Shown here: piece by piece, positions 1 through 11,269 of the stretch
Layout: every line of letters begins with the position of its first letter
Position numbering within the stretch: the stretch's first letter is position 1
Assembly (NCBI GenBank): GCA_028274465.1
Contig: CM051455.1
Location: 38,129,290-38,193,289 of the forward strand
Origin: Plantago ovata
Taxonomy: Eukaryota > Streptophyta > Magnoliopsida > Lamiales > Plantaginaceae
DNA: 64,000 bases
Reading direction: 5' to 3'
The notes under the pieces: generated by a model
What the model saw: only the letters and a program-made list of their open reading frames with translations
Told to the model about the DNA's origin: nothing
The model's database searches: none
Program-made: the position numbers and the translations under genes

Positions 1-184
1 GGGAGCGTGTAAATTCTGAAAATTCAGAGTGGTTTGGTGCTATTGTTAATGGAGGGGTGCTTGTGTAAATATCTCTCTTAAGCAAATATGTGAGATTGCT
101 CATGACCATTTGACTTGATATTAGAGTGACTTTACTAAACCATGCTGCACTAGAACGTTATATAACCTTTCGGTTTGTCCGCAG

Positions 185-993
185 GAAAGGTGAGAAGAAC
201 CTGTCATTCAAAGCAGGCGAAGAGAATGCCACACCCGAATCAAGAGCTTTTGTCCAGAACACTACTGATTCCGAGACAACAACTGGAGATGGATTTCGGT
301 GGAGAAAGTACGGTCAGAAAATTGTGAAGGGAAATTCATATCCAAGGTTTGTATTATGCTACTTGTTCATCATAAGATTGACCGTTGAGACTATGGATGC
401 CGTGCGAAGTGCCGTCCCTAACGGCTCTGCATAGATAGGGGAGGGGGCAGGCGTAAAATACAGTTCGCACATATATACAGTTTGCAACATTGCATATAAT
501 TTCGAAATATCACATGTTGATTTCTCTGAATCTTAACATCAGACTTATGTCTTCTGTGGTCTGCACCATATTTTGAGTATTTATACTCGCTAATATTGGA
601 TTCTATCAAGTTTATCATCTCTTGGCTGAATTTACGTGTTAGATTAGCGTTTATCTTTATGCTTCCGCCTTGTACTCTATCAGACATACTAATTGGACCT
701 TCTTAGCCTTATTGGCTTTATTACGCATGGTGTTGGTTCTAATGTTGTTTGATTGTTTCTGCAGGAGTTACTATAGATGCACCAGCTCTAAGTGCAGTGC
801 TAAGAAGTATGTTGAAAAAACATCTGAGACTGGCACGGGCACGTACATAACGACATATGAAGGTGGTCACAACCATGAGATGCCAATAAAAGGTACGCCT
901 TCAGAGGCATTAAGGGTGAATACCAAGAACAAATCAGCAACAACACACTCAACACTCCAAACACTGGACAAGCAAGATCACTTGGATGCCTGA
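185..993 (+). CDS. WRKY transcription factor, group I type, 3' part (two last exons)
   Basis: Exons 185-346 and 765-993; upstream exons lie outside the window and bases 1-184 read as intron. The acceptor is at 183-184, the donor at 347 and the next acceptor at 763-764. The join restores the conserved Pro-Arg/Ser-Tyr-Tyr boundary of the C-terminal WRKY domain (the usual R-type intron). The domain reads DGFRWRKYGQKIVKGNSYPR, followed by the C-X4-C zinc ligands and a final HNH. WRKY proteins bind W-box DNA in the nucleus. The preceding Thr-Asp-Ser-Glu acidic linker and the HNHEMP tail with a short C-terminus resemble the TTG2/WRKY44 branch from memory, which controls trichome and seed-coat traits. 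Oddity: 24 residues lie between the second Cys and the first His, not 23. The domain is certain; the orthologue is an inference. Confidence 0.9.
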
Positions 994-1430
994 TGTGATG
1001 TAGCTTTCCGAGTAGTTAATAAGTTGCCTGCCTACAACTCCTGATAAGTGATAATAGTATCTTAATTTCTGTATGCCTTAGAAGTAGTGAAAACTCTATG
1101 GTTATTTTGCACAATTTCTTGGTTATTTTACATTTAGGGTCTAGTTCTTATTCTCTCTGGCATCTTATGTACAAATCCATCATCCATGTATGTACTCTGG
1201 TCCTTCACTCTATCTTCTGGCCGGTATGCTGATTTAACGGGATGTACCATCAGCTTTAACTGAATTCAGTAAAAGTACAGTGTGTTTGGCATTTCATTTT
1301 TGGGAATGATATTGGAACCAAAATTGTTTACTTCTATTCCAAAACAATCATACAAATCATACACATGTCGATCCGTAGATCCAGACAAACCACAATGGAG
1401 CACTATTCGACTATAGAATTGCTTAGCACC
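994..1430. other. Intergenic, WRKY 3' flank
   Basis: AT-rich downstream sequence of the WRKY gene. It likely holds the 3' UTR and poly(A) site; I see no gene or repeat here. Confidence 0.5.
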
Positions 1431-1790
1431 TTAGCCTAAACTATAACAATAACTAAGCAATTTCTTATCTCCAATACAACGAGTCTGGACAACATGTTTA
1501 ATTTCATCTACAATATGCATATTGAAAGGCATCTGATTAAATAACTTCATGTTCCTCACCTTCCACAATGCATAAACTGTTTCTGTAAACAGCATCTTCA
1601 ATAGTTGTGCCTTCACTGATTTCCCTTTTGCTTCTTTCAAAATCCATTCCAACTCAAGTTAAAAGCTTTCTGTAAAGTGTAAACAGCATCTTCAATGGTT
1701 GATGTGCATCCAGACTATCCAGTTTAGTAAACTGGACCATACAGCCCGCATACTTCCACAACAGAAGAACAAGTGCTGCACGCTTTTGGG
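1431..1790 (-). pseudogene. LINE reverse-transcriptase relic (zf-RVT region)
   Basis: On the minus strand the segment from about 1790 reads as SVQHLFF, then a Cys pair, then AVWSSLLNW. After a stop and frame change it continues as VYALWKVRNMKLFN. These are the hallmarks of the zinc-binding tail (zf-RVT) of plant L1-type LINE ORF2 proteins: the QHLFF...C block, a W-S-LL-W block and the V-Y-LW-RN block. Stops and the lack of flanking reverse-transcriptase sequence make it a dead fragment. No target-site duplication was identified. Confidence 0.7.
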
Positions 1791-1905
1791 AATGATATTG
1801 AATTTCTGTGAAAGTTGAGTTTTGTCACGAATGGTTAAAGGGTTTGGTTTAGGTTTGAGAAATTCTGTTCGATATTTGAATTTTTATTTTAACCTGTGAT
1901 ATTTA

Positions 1906-2344
1906 TTTATTTATTTATTTTTTTTCAAAGGTTAATCAGATTACTTCCACGTAACGTCAGTAATTACAGACAAAAGCAGACTGCTACTGGGAACCTCAGA
2001 CAAAAGATATGTACAGTCAATTTTTTTACAGAAACAAGCAGTTTTAACTACACCCCTAAATCTTCCGCCTGAAGTCGACAAAATTGCTAGAAGATTTCAG
2101 TTGCAAGCTGAATAGCACTAGACACTAGCTAGCGTTTGCTCTTAGAAACATGCACCTTAGATTTCAGTTTCAAACTGGGTTTCTTGGTTTTCGACTTCTT
2201 GGAACCCTTTATGTCATCACCAAAATCATCATCACTTCCATCATCAAATTTCTTTTGGCCCTTTCCACATACAAGTATTCTACTCGAGTCACGTTCCCGC
2301 ATTGACTCAATGTTCTCCTTGGGCCTCCAAATGAAGATAGCCCT
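1906..2344 (-). pseudogene. 5'-truncated retroposed gene fragment with poly(A) tract and target duplication
   Basis: On the minus strand, about 70 codons end in a TAG at 2129-2131. They encode a lysine/serine/aspartate-rich tail with runs such as DDGSDDDFGDD and GSKKSKTKK, a composition typical of nuclear or nucleolar proteins. I do not recognise the parent. A 3'-UTR-like stretch follows and then an A-rich tail, seen on the plus strand as T-rich 1906-1925. The unit is bounded by an 11-bp direct repeat, tgtgatattta, at 1895-1905 and 2345-2355. Tail plus duplication is the signature of LINE-mediated retroposition of an mRNA, truncated at its 5' end. Confidence 0.6.
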
Positions 2345-2465
2345 TGTGATATTTAATTTTTATTTTAACGTTGTAATATGCATTTTCTTTAACTTTAATG
2401 TGAAAAAAACTGCCAATTTTTTAAAATTGCAACATCAGAAAAAAATCCCTCACGCCATGGCTATT

Positions 2466-2645
2466 TTTTTTTAATTTTTATTAAACGGCGAATCTACGTA
2501 CCTATCCTACTCTTACTTTTACACTATTCATTTACCACCGTATAACTCCAAATACACCTACACCAATCTTATGACTCTGTTGGGGTTCGAACCCGCACAC
2601 TCTCTCCTTGCTAATCCAACACCCTTATCACCAGATCACCTTATG
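2466..2645 (-). repeat. SINE-like element with tRNA-derived head
   Basis: On the minus strand a tRNA-like head contains a recognisable B box (gggttcgaacccc, near 2582-2594) and an A-box-like ggtgataagggtg stretch. A body and an A-rich 3' tail follow, seen as T/A-rich 2462-2482 on the plus strand. Internal RNA polymerase III boxes plus an A-rich end indicate a SINE. Boundaries are approximate and no duplication was assigned. Confidence 0.55.
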
Positions 2646-3374
2646 ACTTACTCAAGGCTATTGATTGGTATTGTCGGTTATGTATACATAGCAATACCAT
2701 TTTATTAATTTTGCCACATTTTTAAATTTCAATTTTTTAAAATTTTTCTTAGGAAACAAAACTTCATTTAAAAGAATCAAGTAAGTATATGTGTCTTTGG
2801 GATAATAACCTTCAGGGAGAACTTTTATTTCTCGTGTTCTGCTCTTATCTCCAGAAACTATTTATTACGTTTTCTATGTTTTATCTTATTCAGAGAGATA
2901 TCATTGTAGGTTCTTCATATATGAGTAATACTGAGATATTGTTGTATGGACAATGAGACTTTAGTTGACTTGCCGCAACTTGATCTTGTCTTCAATCTTG
3001 ATCACCATCGTAACTTCAATCAAATAGCAACTTTTTACTTCTTCTACGAAGGAAAAACAAACACACTTGTCGCAGCTTATCTAAAGCAGAGAATAAGCAA
3101 AAAGGTGTTTGCAGTCGGTAGAACAATCTTACAATTATTAAGGCTCAAAATATTTTAATTTTTGGAAGCAGCTAGATCACAAACCTTTTGCAAATATCTA
3201 TTTGATTAATTTACAAGTGTATACTGATTCTCTTATAATAATAGTCTCTTCTTATTTTCTACGAACATAATTCAAAGTCTTTTTATAAATTAAAAATATA
3301 TGCTCACTAAAGGAATCATTCACATCCCTCCAATGTGGGACAAACGAAACAAGAGAGATCATAGAGGTCGATGA
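2646..3374. other. Gene-free AT-rich stretch
   Basis: No supported gene. A 70-codon frame at 2946-3158 (+) has no recognisable motif. Bases 3311-3360 hold a ctccaatgtgggac motif of the kind common in old asterid repeat debris, directly beside the solo LTR. Confidence 0.4.
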
Positions 3375-3586
3375 TGTAACGACCCGACCAATCCGGCCGG
3401 CGTAGTTACTTTTGGACGGACCCACACACGTCTCATTGGTATGATATTGTACGCTTTGGGTTTGAGACCGCACGGATTTACTTTTGGAATCAACCAAAAA
3501 GCCTCATACCATGTGAGAGTGGTGGTCTAACATATATACCCTATATACCATTCACTCTTAAGCGATGTGGGATGTGTGGCATTACA
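3375..3586. mobile_element. Short solo LTR (TRIM-size, 212 bp)
   Basis: The unit starts TGTAAC and ends ATTACA, giving the TG...CA ends and short inverted termini of an LTR. It is flanked by the 5-bp direct repeat GATGA at 3370-3374 and 3587-3591. Its interior carries blocks (gatattgtacgctttggg, agcctcatacca, gcgatgtgggat) that recur in a short repeat family widespread in dicots. No internal domain is present, so it is a solo LTR or terminal-repeat-in-miniature remnant. An open frame on the minus strand (3252-3497) is incidental. Confidence 0.75.
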
Positions 3587-4047
3587 GATGACATATATAC
3601 GTAAAGAAATTTCACAACTATCACAACCTATATATGCTCTGGTGAGGAAGAGTGTGGATGCCGGATGCCGTAAATTAAATATGCAAAATCAAAATTTTTT
3701 TTAATGTAATAATTGTTAATGTAGGGTGTAAAACTTATAAATTAATGAAATATTATGGTATGAGTGTAATTGTATATTTACAAATTAATATTAAAAATAA
3801 TTACTTATAATATAATATATCAGATTGTACTAGTGCCACATGTCAATAAATCTAACGAAGACCTACGTTCAGGACATGAGAATATATAGTAACCATGCAA
3901 CTAATACTTGGGACATTGTCTTAATATAACTTTTATAACTTTAATAAAGAATATCTTTGACTAGCTTAATTACATGATTATTGTAATTCTAAAATACTTT
4001 TTTCCTTTCATTTTGTGCCTAGTATCCTCCATAAAGAGCTATATGCC

Positions 4048-4054
4048 TATAAAT
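4048..4054 (+). promoter_or_regulatory. TATA box of the first SPH gene
   Basis: TATAAAT lies 57 bp before the ATG at 4111, a plausible distance for a short plant 5' UTR. Confidence 0.55.
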
Positions 4055-4110
4055 GTGCTTCATAATTAAAAAAAAAAAAAAATCACTCTCAATTCTCATC
4101 ACCTCACTAG

Positions 4111-4620
4111 ATGTATGGTTTCAAGGAAAGAGTCGACACTAAAATAATATTTTTTCTCTTTTTATTCTTAATCTCTAATGTTTATCGCGTACAATCATGT
4201 TTTCTTGTATCACACATTTTCGTATATGTTATAGTCCAAATAGACAAATCTACCCCGGTTACAGTTCACTGTCAATCTAAACATGACGATCTTGGAGAAC
4301 ATACACTTTATGACACCCAAGAATTCAAGTTTGATTTTTGCGTCAGCTTTTGGGGGAAAACAAAGTTCTGGTGTCAGGTCGCATGGAAAGAAAATAACTT
4401 AACTTTTGATGTTTACAAAAATAAGCTTGAACCGAAATGCCCACTAAGAACGTGCAAATGGGAAGTGAGACAAGAAGGAATCTATTTCTACACCAGCGTA
4501 GGCGATGTAAAAGGGCTCGCGTATTATTGGAATGGGACTAGCGCTCCAGGTAGTCCAATTGGGAATTTGACTCATTCCAGTAGTAGAAAATATAGTTTAA
4601 ATAAAAATGATGGTATATAA
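4111..4620 (+). CDS. S1-type self-incompatibility protein homologue (SPH family)
   Basis: An intronless frame of 169 aa, the usual gene form for this family of small secreted proteins (Plant_self-incomp_S1). A hydrophobic signal segment covers about residues 11-28. The family blocks follow: VHCQSK-DDLGEHTL (53-66), FDFCVSFWGKTKFWC (74-88), FDVYKNK (99-105), CKWEV-EGIYFY and a final YYWNGTS. Cysteines 54, 77, 88, 110 and 115 are available for disulfides. The founder is the poppy stigma S protein; most homologues have unknown roles, often in reproductive tissue. A related gene lies 1.6 kb downstream on the same strand. The region between signal and first Cys is longer than usual. Which ATG is used is not certain. 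Confidence 0.85.
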   Translation: MYGFKERVDTKIIFFLFLFLISNVYRVQSCFLVSHIFVYVIVQIDKSTPVTVHCQSKHDDLGEHTLYDTQEFKFDFCVSFWGKTKFWCQVAWKENNLTFDVYKNKLEPKCPLRTCKWEVRQEGIYFYTSVGDVKGLAYYWNGTSAPGSPIGNLTHSSSRKYSLNKNDGI

Positions 4621-5606
4621 TATACCGAGGCATTTTTTCATCCTATTTTCTAATTAAAAAGATAATAAAAAATTAAATGCATTTAATGTCTGATGTTCTC
4701 ATTAGATCTGGCCATATCATGATACTTGCGGCTCGTGGTTCAGGAACTGTCTATTCTATCTAGTCTAAACTTATAAACGGAAAACATTTGTTTTGGTTCC
4801 GGATTTTGAACCACCGGTTCATGGTCCAGAATCGAGAACCAACCGATTATAGCAAAAATTAAATTAGGAAAGAAAATAAGAAAGGAACAAATAAAATGCA
4901 AAGTGGAGGTGTAGGAAACGATTTTTATGCATTAACAATTACATATCTCCCTCCATAATACTCATCATTACCAATTGAAACATTCACGCCCCCACTACAA
5001 ATCCACCACCACACACCTCACTCCACACTTCGAGAAGGTCGATATTAATCTACAAATAGAGATATTATGTCAGTTATATAATCTTATAATTCTAAGGTAA
5101 CTAGCAGTTTCGTTGATTCTCTCTAGAACTGGACGAACTGCCAGTTTACTCCTCAATCGAATCTTATTCTTCTCAGAAACATCAATTTTGTTCAATTCGT
5201 GGTTTTTAGTTCGGTTTGGTTAGATCAATGTCTCATAAGCATTTGGGTGGGGACGATGAACGTCAGCTGAACACCTTTTATGCTTTCTTTTTTTTCAACT
5301 ACACCTTTCTCTCGGGTCAATTGCAGATTTAGTCCTCCAAATCTCAGTCCACTTCAATTTTGGTCCTAAATTTTCACGAACTGACGAACTGAGTCCCCCA
5401 AACCGTATAATTCACCCTAATGCACTGTATAAATGTTATAATTCGCCCTAATTCACCGTACTTTGCACTAGTTCTTCCCCAATTTACTGCCAAGTCATAA
5501 TAATGAGATTTTTTTAATATTAAAAAAAAAATCGCAAATGGACTGCTCCATCCAAATAGTGGCGGAGCATTCGCCAAACAGTGGCTGCTCCGCCTAGGGC
5601 ACTAAA

Positions 5607-5716
5607 AAGCTCCATGACCGGAGCCTTAAAAAGCTTTAAAGCTCCGATCTGGAGCTTAAAAGGTCCATGATCGGAGCTTTTAAAGCTCCGATCTGTAGCT
5701 TAAAAAGCTCCATGAC
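5607..5716. repeat. Minisatellite of about 45-bp units with internal dyads
   Basis: Just over two copies of a unit built from gctccatgaccggagc, ttaaaa, agctccgatctggagc. Each unit contains inverted arms (gctcc/ggagc), so single strands could fold into short hairpins. Confidence 0.7.
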
Positions 5717-6141
5717 AAAAAGGAAAAAAAAAGAGCTAATCAATATTTACCATGACTAACATACTTTAAAATAAAAGAAATTAAGCATACGAATTAATAA
5801 GGAAAAAAAAGGATGAATAGGAACAAAATAAACTTACATACTAAAAGATTCAATAGTCAATACATGACTTTAACAAATATTACGTGGATATTTCATATAC
5901 TTTTTTTATTTAATACATGATCATGTAATGTAACGATAAGAAAAACAACATAATACAAAAGAGATAAAGGATGATGCTCTAACTGACACTTAATTTCACA
6001 TGCATATATATTTTCTCTGTTAAACATGGGTATTTCAAAAGAGGATTAAAGTAATTGGTTAAATTTATATTTAGGTAATCTTTTTAACTTTTGAATACAA
6101 ATATACAATATTACTTCATCAATATTCCACCAGAAATACTC

Positions 6142-6149
6142 TATATATA
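6142..6149 (+). promoter_or_regulatory. TATA-like box of the second SPH gene
   Basis: TATATATA lies about 50 bp before the ATG at 6200, matching the spacing at the first SPH gene. Confidence 0.4.
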
Positions 6150-6199
6150 TAATGCTTATGTATGATTGAAGATATAGTGCAGCTACTAAGTTAATTATC

Positions 6200-6673
6200 A
6201 TGAGAGATATGAAAATAGAAAACCTCTTTCTAGTCTTCCTCTCCATTTGGATATGCATGTCTAGTAATTTCAATCAAGTGGAATCTGCAGTGTGCGTTAT
6301 TACTGAAGAACACACTGTTTATGTAACCAACCAACTCCCGGCGGCATCTCCAGATCCCTTACTGCTGCACTGCTATTCCAAAGATGACGATTTAAAAAAC
6401 CACACGCTACACAAGAATGAAAACTATAAATTTTCCTTTTGCGACGATTTTCTTGAGAGGACCAAGTTCGACTGTGAATTTACCTGGGCTAAAAACAATA
6501 TATCTGTTACAGTATACACTTACAAGATTATGTCGACGGAATGTAAATGGCTTGATTGCCTATGGGCAGCGCGAAGCGATGGTATTTATTTCTCGTCTCG
6601 GCCTGCAGATTATCGGCATATATACTTTTGGAATGGTACCCAGGCCGCCGACTTACGTGGTCTTACTCAATAA
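6200..6673 (+). CDS. S1-type self-incompatibility protein homologue (SPH family), second copy
   Basis: An intronless 157-aa frame. The signal segment spans about residues 8-29 and cleavage near ESA (28-30) is plausible. Family blocks match the neighbour at 4111: LHCYSKDDDLKNHTL (56-70), FSFCDDF (78-84), FDC (90-92), VTVYTYK (103-109), CKWLDC (115-120), GIYF and YFWNG. Cysteines 58, 81, 92, 115 and 120 align with those of the first copy. Another Met lies four codons in, so the start could be 6209. Secreted role by family; function in this plant unknown. Divergence from the first copy is high, so this is an old tandem pair. Confidence 0.88.
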   Translation: MRDMKIENLFLVFLSIWICMSSNFNQVESAVCVITEEHTVYVTNQLPAASPDPLLLHCYSKDDDLKNHTLHKNENYKFSFCDDFLERTKFDCEFTWAKNNISVTVYTYKIMSTECKWLDCLWAARSDGIYFSSRPADYRHIYFWNGTQAADLRGLTQ

Positions 6674-6997
6674 TCGAAGCTAGCAATTATATATGTATGA
6701 TAATATTATCCATCTCATTGTATCAAATATTAATCAGAGGAATAAAATTATGATTCTATATATCCTGCCTTTCTAATTCTATGAATGCAATACAGAACAA
6801 CAAAGTCTTACAAAAACCTATTCTACATTTATATAAGTATATGAGTGTAAAACTGGTTGAGTTGTTGGTTAAATGACCTAATTTGTTGTTTATGTAATCC
6901 ATTGTGAAATTAGTTTTACAATAAATTAGTGTAAAAGTATTTTTATTCAAAAGTTTGTGAATATAGTAGGGTAGTGTATCAAGGCATAAATATTTTG

Positions 6998-7100
6998 GAG
7001 TTAGAGTAACCGAGTGGTAATTGTATTGGAGTAGCATAGGGGAGGTCGAAAGTTTGAATCCCTCACCCCGAGAACCCCATAAAAATTTTCTTTGAAGGGC
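6998..7100 (+). repeat. tRNA-derived SINE head
   Basis: A-box-like gagtggtaattgtattgg (7012-7029) and B-box-like gtttgaatccc (7052-7062) have the spacing of a tRNA gene. The acceptor stem does not close, so this is a SINE relic and not a functional tRNA. Confidence 0.5.
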
Positions 7101-7477
7101 TTAAGATTTTTAATGATAGAATTTGGTGCAAGGAAAAAGGAAATGTACTAATAAAATGATAAGGATTCAATCACCGATTTTAGAAGAATAACAGGTTCAC
7201 TGAATGACAAGAATTTATTCTCCCATCTATTTCGCGTTTTCTCCACCTTCTCTAGCACGATTATGGATTTATTGAGGTTTATGAATGAATTTTTTAGGAA
7301 GACTAAATTGGTATACGACAAGACTTAATTTTGCAAGATGAGGTAAATTATAGTGGGACATGTCATATTTATAATGTGGGAATGATAGATTTGGTGAAGT
7401 TTTTTTTTTTTTTTTTCTAGAGATACTATTACAATTACAATGTTTGGCCTACAAATTTGTATCAATAAATTTCTAAT

Positions 7478-7663
7478 TGTTGAATAATAATGGGAATAGA
7501 ATGTATTATTCTTCCTTTATCAATATGACAGTACATGGAGTGTATATATACAAGTAGTAAAGTATCTCTAAAGTTTATCTGATAATAACAGACTAGAGAG
7601 ATATACATAACAAACTAGAGAGATAAGTAAACTCTTGTTACATTCCTATAATTATCCATAACA
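7478..7663 (-). repeat. 3' LTR of the Copia-type element
   Basis: 186 bp, TG...CA ends. On the minus strand it begins TGTTATGGATAATTATAGG, which is repeated at the other end of the element. Confidence 0.75.
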
Positions 7664-7671
7664 CTCCCCTT
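7664..7671 (-). other. Polypurine tract
   Basis: AAGGGGAG on the minus strand directly precedes the 3' LTR, the expected plus-strand priming site of an LTR element. Confidence 0.65.
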
Positions 7672-7716
7672 GAATGAAACATGAGTTGAAGAATGCGGGT
7701 ACGCTGTGAGAGTACT

Positions 7717-7790
7717 GCCTCATTAAAAACCTTGCTAAGAAAAACCTAGTGGGATAAAACTTAGTCAAGGGAAAAAGAGTACAGTGCGTA
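7717..7790. repeat. First copy of a motif repeated inside the Copia-type element
   Basis: A block of cattaaaaaccttgctaag, ggataaaac and aagggaaaaagagt. A diverged second copy lies at 8230-8303 in the same orientation. Confidence 0.6.
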
Positions 7791-8229
7791 TCCGTCTCCC
7801 CTGATTGTAACATCACTTCAAATCTTTGAATCTTCATAGTGCAATCTTCTCGATGAATCGCCGAACTGGTGATGTTGAACAAGTATGGAAAATCTTCAAT
7901 AGAGTGAATATGGTGTACTTGGATGGAACCTTCATCTTGTAGCCCATAGCTGAAAACCTCAATGGTATGTGCTTTGACTCCATGTGAAAACTTCTTGAAC
8001 ACTAGAAGCATTGATTTCTTCAATGTGTATTTTTATGTTGATCCAACAAAATATGTCACTTGGACAATTCAACATAACAATCTCGTAATATTGAAATGAG
8101 TTCAATATTCATATATCTCCGTCATATTTGTAAAATAGCAAACAAGGGTATATAATACTTCCCTTTTGCAAATATATTATCGCCATGGAGATTTGGAGAT
8201 AGTTATACACATATATGCGCTAATAATGC

Positions 8230-8303
8230 TACCTCGTTAAAAACCTTGCTAGGAAAAACCCATTTGGATAAAAAAAACCTAGTCGAAGGGAAAAAGAGTG
8301 TAG
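8230..8303. repeat. Second copy of the Copia-internal motif
   Basis: Shares the gttaaaaaccttgctaggaa and gaagggaaaaagagtg blocks with 7717-7790, about 510 bp away, same orientation. Confidence 0.6.
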
Positions 8304-11269
8304 CAACTTGTATGATGCGAAATATTCTCACTGTTGCTTGATCATCATCTCCTTTCATATACCTTCTTCAGGAGGTCAAAACATTTATCTCTTTCATAAC
8401 ATAACCAAACTTCATGTATGGTTTTTCATACTTTGCCATACTCAAACATTAGGTTGAGTTTACATTTCCTTAGGCAATAATATTTGTAGGAATCTCGAGA
8501 ATATTATCCATAATTCTCTTGTTTCACTTGATAGTGAATACACTCAATATACTTATCAATTTTGTGATGCCATGTATGGATAGATAAGTATAGAGATTCA
8601 ATAGTATCAAAATTGAGTTCTTCAAGAACTTTTCTCATCGATTGATTCATGTTTGTCAACATGATATCTCTATCCACTTGTCCTTCCGGGACTAATTTCC
8701 AGTAGAGAGTAAAATCATTATCTCTCATAATTGTTCTTGGAACATATACATCTCATTGTCAATTCAATGAATATTCATGTTTTATAACATGATAACTCTA
8801 GTCTCTTCTAGGACGAGTTCTCAATTGATATAGATCATATATATAGAAATTTCAATGTGTCAATTAAATGACAATTCATGTGCACCACAAATAATCAAAG
8901 GTGGTCACTTTAGAGTAAGATCATATGATAAATAATATGTATGCATGCATTACGAAACTTAAAAACTAGCATAGATGATGTAACAATAATATGAATGATG
9001 CATGACTTAGTATCTAGATGCACATGAAATTTGACTCGATAATGCAACGGTACCGTACGGAATTTCGAATTCATCAAATAAATGGACTTCAGGTCCATGA
9101 GCTCATTTTCTATAATCACTTTGCCGACATTAAATGGATTTTCATGTAAGATTCCCTTTACATGTTTAATCATCCATATCCATTGAATTTCGCATATGCT
9201 TTTCAATTTCTCGGTTCCATGTATACCGGTATATTGAATAATCAAATCTCTTTATTTGATTCAGTACTGATCGTGGATATCTGAATATATTATATGGAGG
9301 TACCATTTCCATGTTTATAGGCCATCTATTATTTTTCAGATATCTCAATATATGGGCATCATTTGTATATGCCAATTTTACTCTTGAGAGTACCAACTGC
9401 ATCTCTTGCCATTATTTTTTTGTAATGATGGAACCACATGATTTAAGTGTTACACTTCTGGTGCATGAATCATCGACGAGATATTCAATTCTCAACACAT
9501 GTCATATATATAACTGATATGTAGCTTGGTATGCCACAAATAGGGTCATAGTTGTCCACATTCAAATTATATAATTTCATGTTTGAAATATTGAAATAGT
9601 AACATGAAGCTGAAAATTGCATTTCGTATTTTAGTTCAAGTTTGAACTCTCAGATATATGGGGATCAATTCACTCTATGAATTTGTTTTTATCAGCTTAT
9701 CATGTACTACCTCCCCTAAGCTGGGAGAAACTAATTCAGAGAACTAGCATTATTGGGGGCACATAATATAAATGATCATGCCCAGCTTAGATATTGATAT
9801 ATTCACACTTTTGTTTAAATAGGCTTCATGTATGAGTTCTCTTCAGGAGATGCATATGGGAGTGTATAACTCTAGCAGTTGGGTTTTCGATGTGCTGAAA
9901 CATAAATTTACCCCAAATAAGAGATCAAATTATTTGAGTAATATACTCAATTCTCAAATTATTTAGTGGACGTCTAGCCACATATATTCATTCTCATACA
10001 TGCATGAGTGCAACATTGCTCATTTGATCTCCATTAGCATGCTTAATCTCGATATTGTGTCTTGCCATTCAGATTATATTATTACAACACGAGAAAACTT
10101 TCAGCACATTTCACGCAAGGAAACTTCAAGTTTCTCATAAACGGGTAATTTTGTACCCGGATGGTCATATTCGTCACATCTATGTCATTTTTCATGTCTT
10201 TATATGCGATATAGTCGCTTGTGCATGCATGCCCAACTTATAGTTTGCTCCAATTTGCAAATGGTTAATTTCAATACAATGCTCGTACACAATATATGTT
10301 TGAATTTGGCCATAATGATGTGACATTATACGAGTCATTGTCTATGACATATTGGCAAGACAATATCCAACTTCTTCAGGAAGTGGGTCTAATTTGTGAT
10401 CTTCTTGGCACAATTTTTCCAAGTAATTTATTGTGCTCTTTACAACGATTACTCCCCTGGAACCTTTAATTATTCTCACAAGAATATTGGAATGAGTGGA
10501 TACTTTCAAACTTTAGGAATATTGAAATCAGTATACTCATTGATTTCTCTTTCACTTGAGGTGAAAATAGCATCAATCACACTGGTGAATTACTTGTTGC
10601 ACCATGTATAAAATCTAACAACTCACATTCACTTCAGGGAATGGAGATTGGATAACTTTGATATCAACCAATATGATAACTATGTGAATTTCTTTCTCAG
10701 TATCGAGAGTATATGTGTGTCATCTTTCTTTCATTTTGAGAATATGATACTCAAGGATTTTCATTCATAAGAGATGCTCAATATTCAAGTAGCCTCATAT
10801 CAATTGATTTCTTGTATCACCAAAATAATACTTTCTCCCAACTTCAAGTTGGCGAGATTGTTTATGATGTGCACACATCATGGCATCACATTTCATGCCT
10901 TCACAATATTGTTTACGCACAGTGATGCAATCCAGGGGCTAATCACAAATATTTTCTTCATCACATGAAGTGCATATTAACACTATGATATTTTCAAATC
11001 ACTTATGGTACATGGAATGTCCATAGTATGTAGCAACCATTTTCTTTCGAGATATAATATAGTGATCATGGCTTTTGGCATAAACTCTAATAGCAATTCA
11101 GATGCCTCAATTTGAAAAAATCGTTGATGTACATGAGGTACATTTAAAATCATCGTTGTACATAAAGTACATATTTGCCAAATGATCAATGATGGTTGGT
11201 GTCAAATCTTTTCGATGATCACAAGTCACAACCATTCATAATGTATGTCCAATCATTTCAGGAGTCTGA

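Larger units (their letters stand above)
4621..6199. other. Spacer between the two SPH genes
   Basis: No gene seen. Bases 5310-5400 carry the gtcaattgcagatttagtcc type of repeat-derived text; 5607-5716 is a minisatellite listed separately. The rest is plain AT-rich sequence. Confidence 0.5.

Noticed and set aside
2136-2474. 112-codon plus frame
   Set aside because: Antisense of the retroposed fragment; hydrophobic by chance.
2946-3158. 70-codon plus frame
   Set aside because: No motif, no promoter or splice context; cannot be supported.
5607-5716. CRISPR-like array
   Set aside because: Plant nuclear DNA, contiguous units without unique spacers; a minisatellite.
6998-7100. Functional tRNA gene
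   Set aside because: A and B boxes are present but the acceptor and anticodon stems do not pair.
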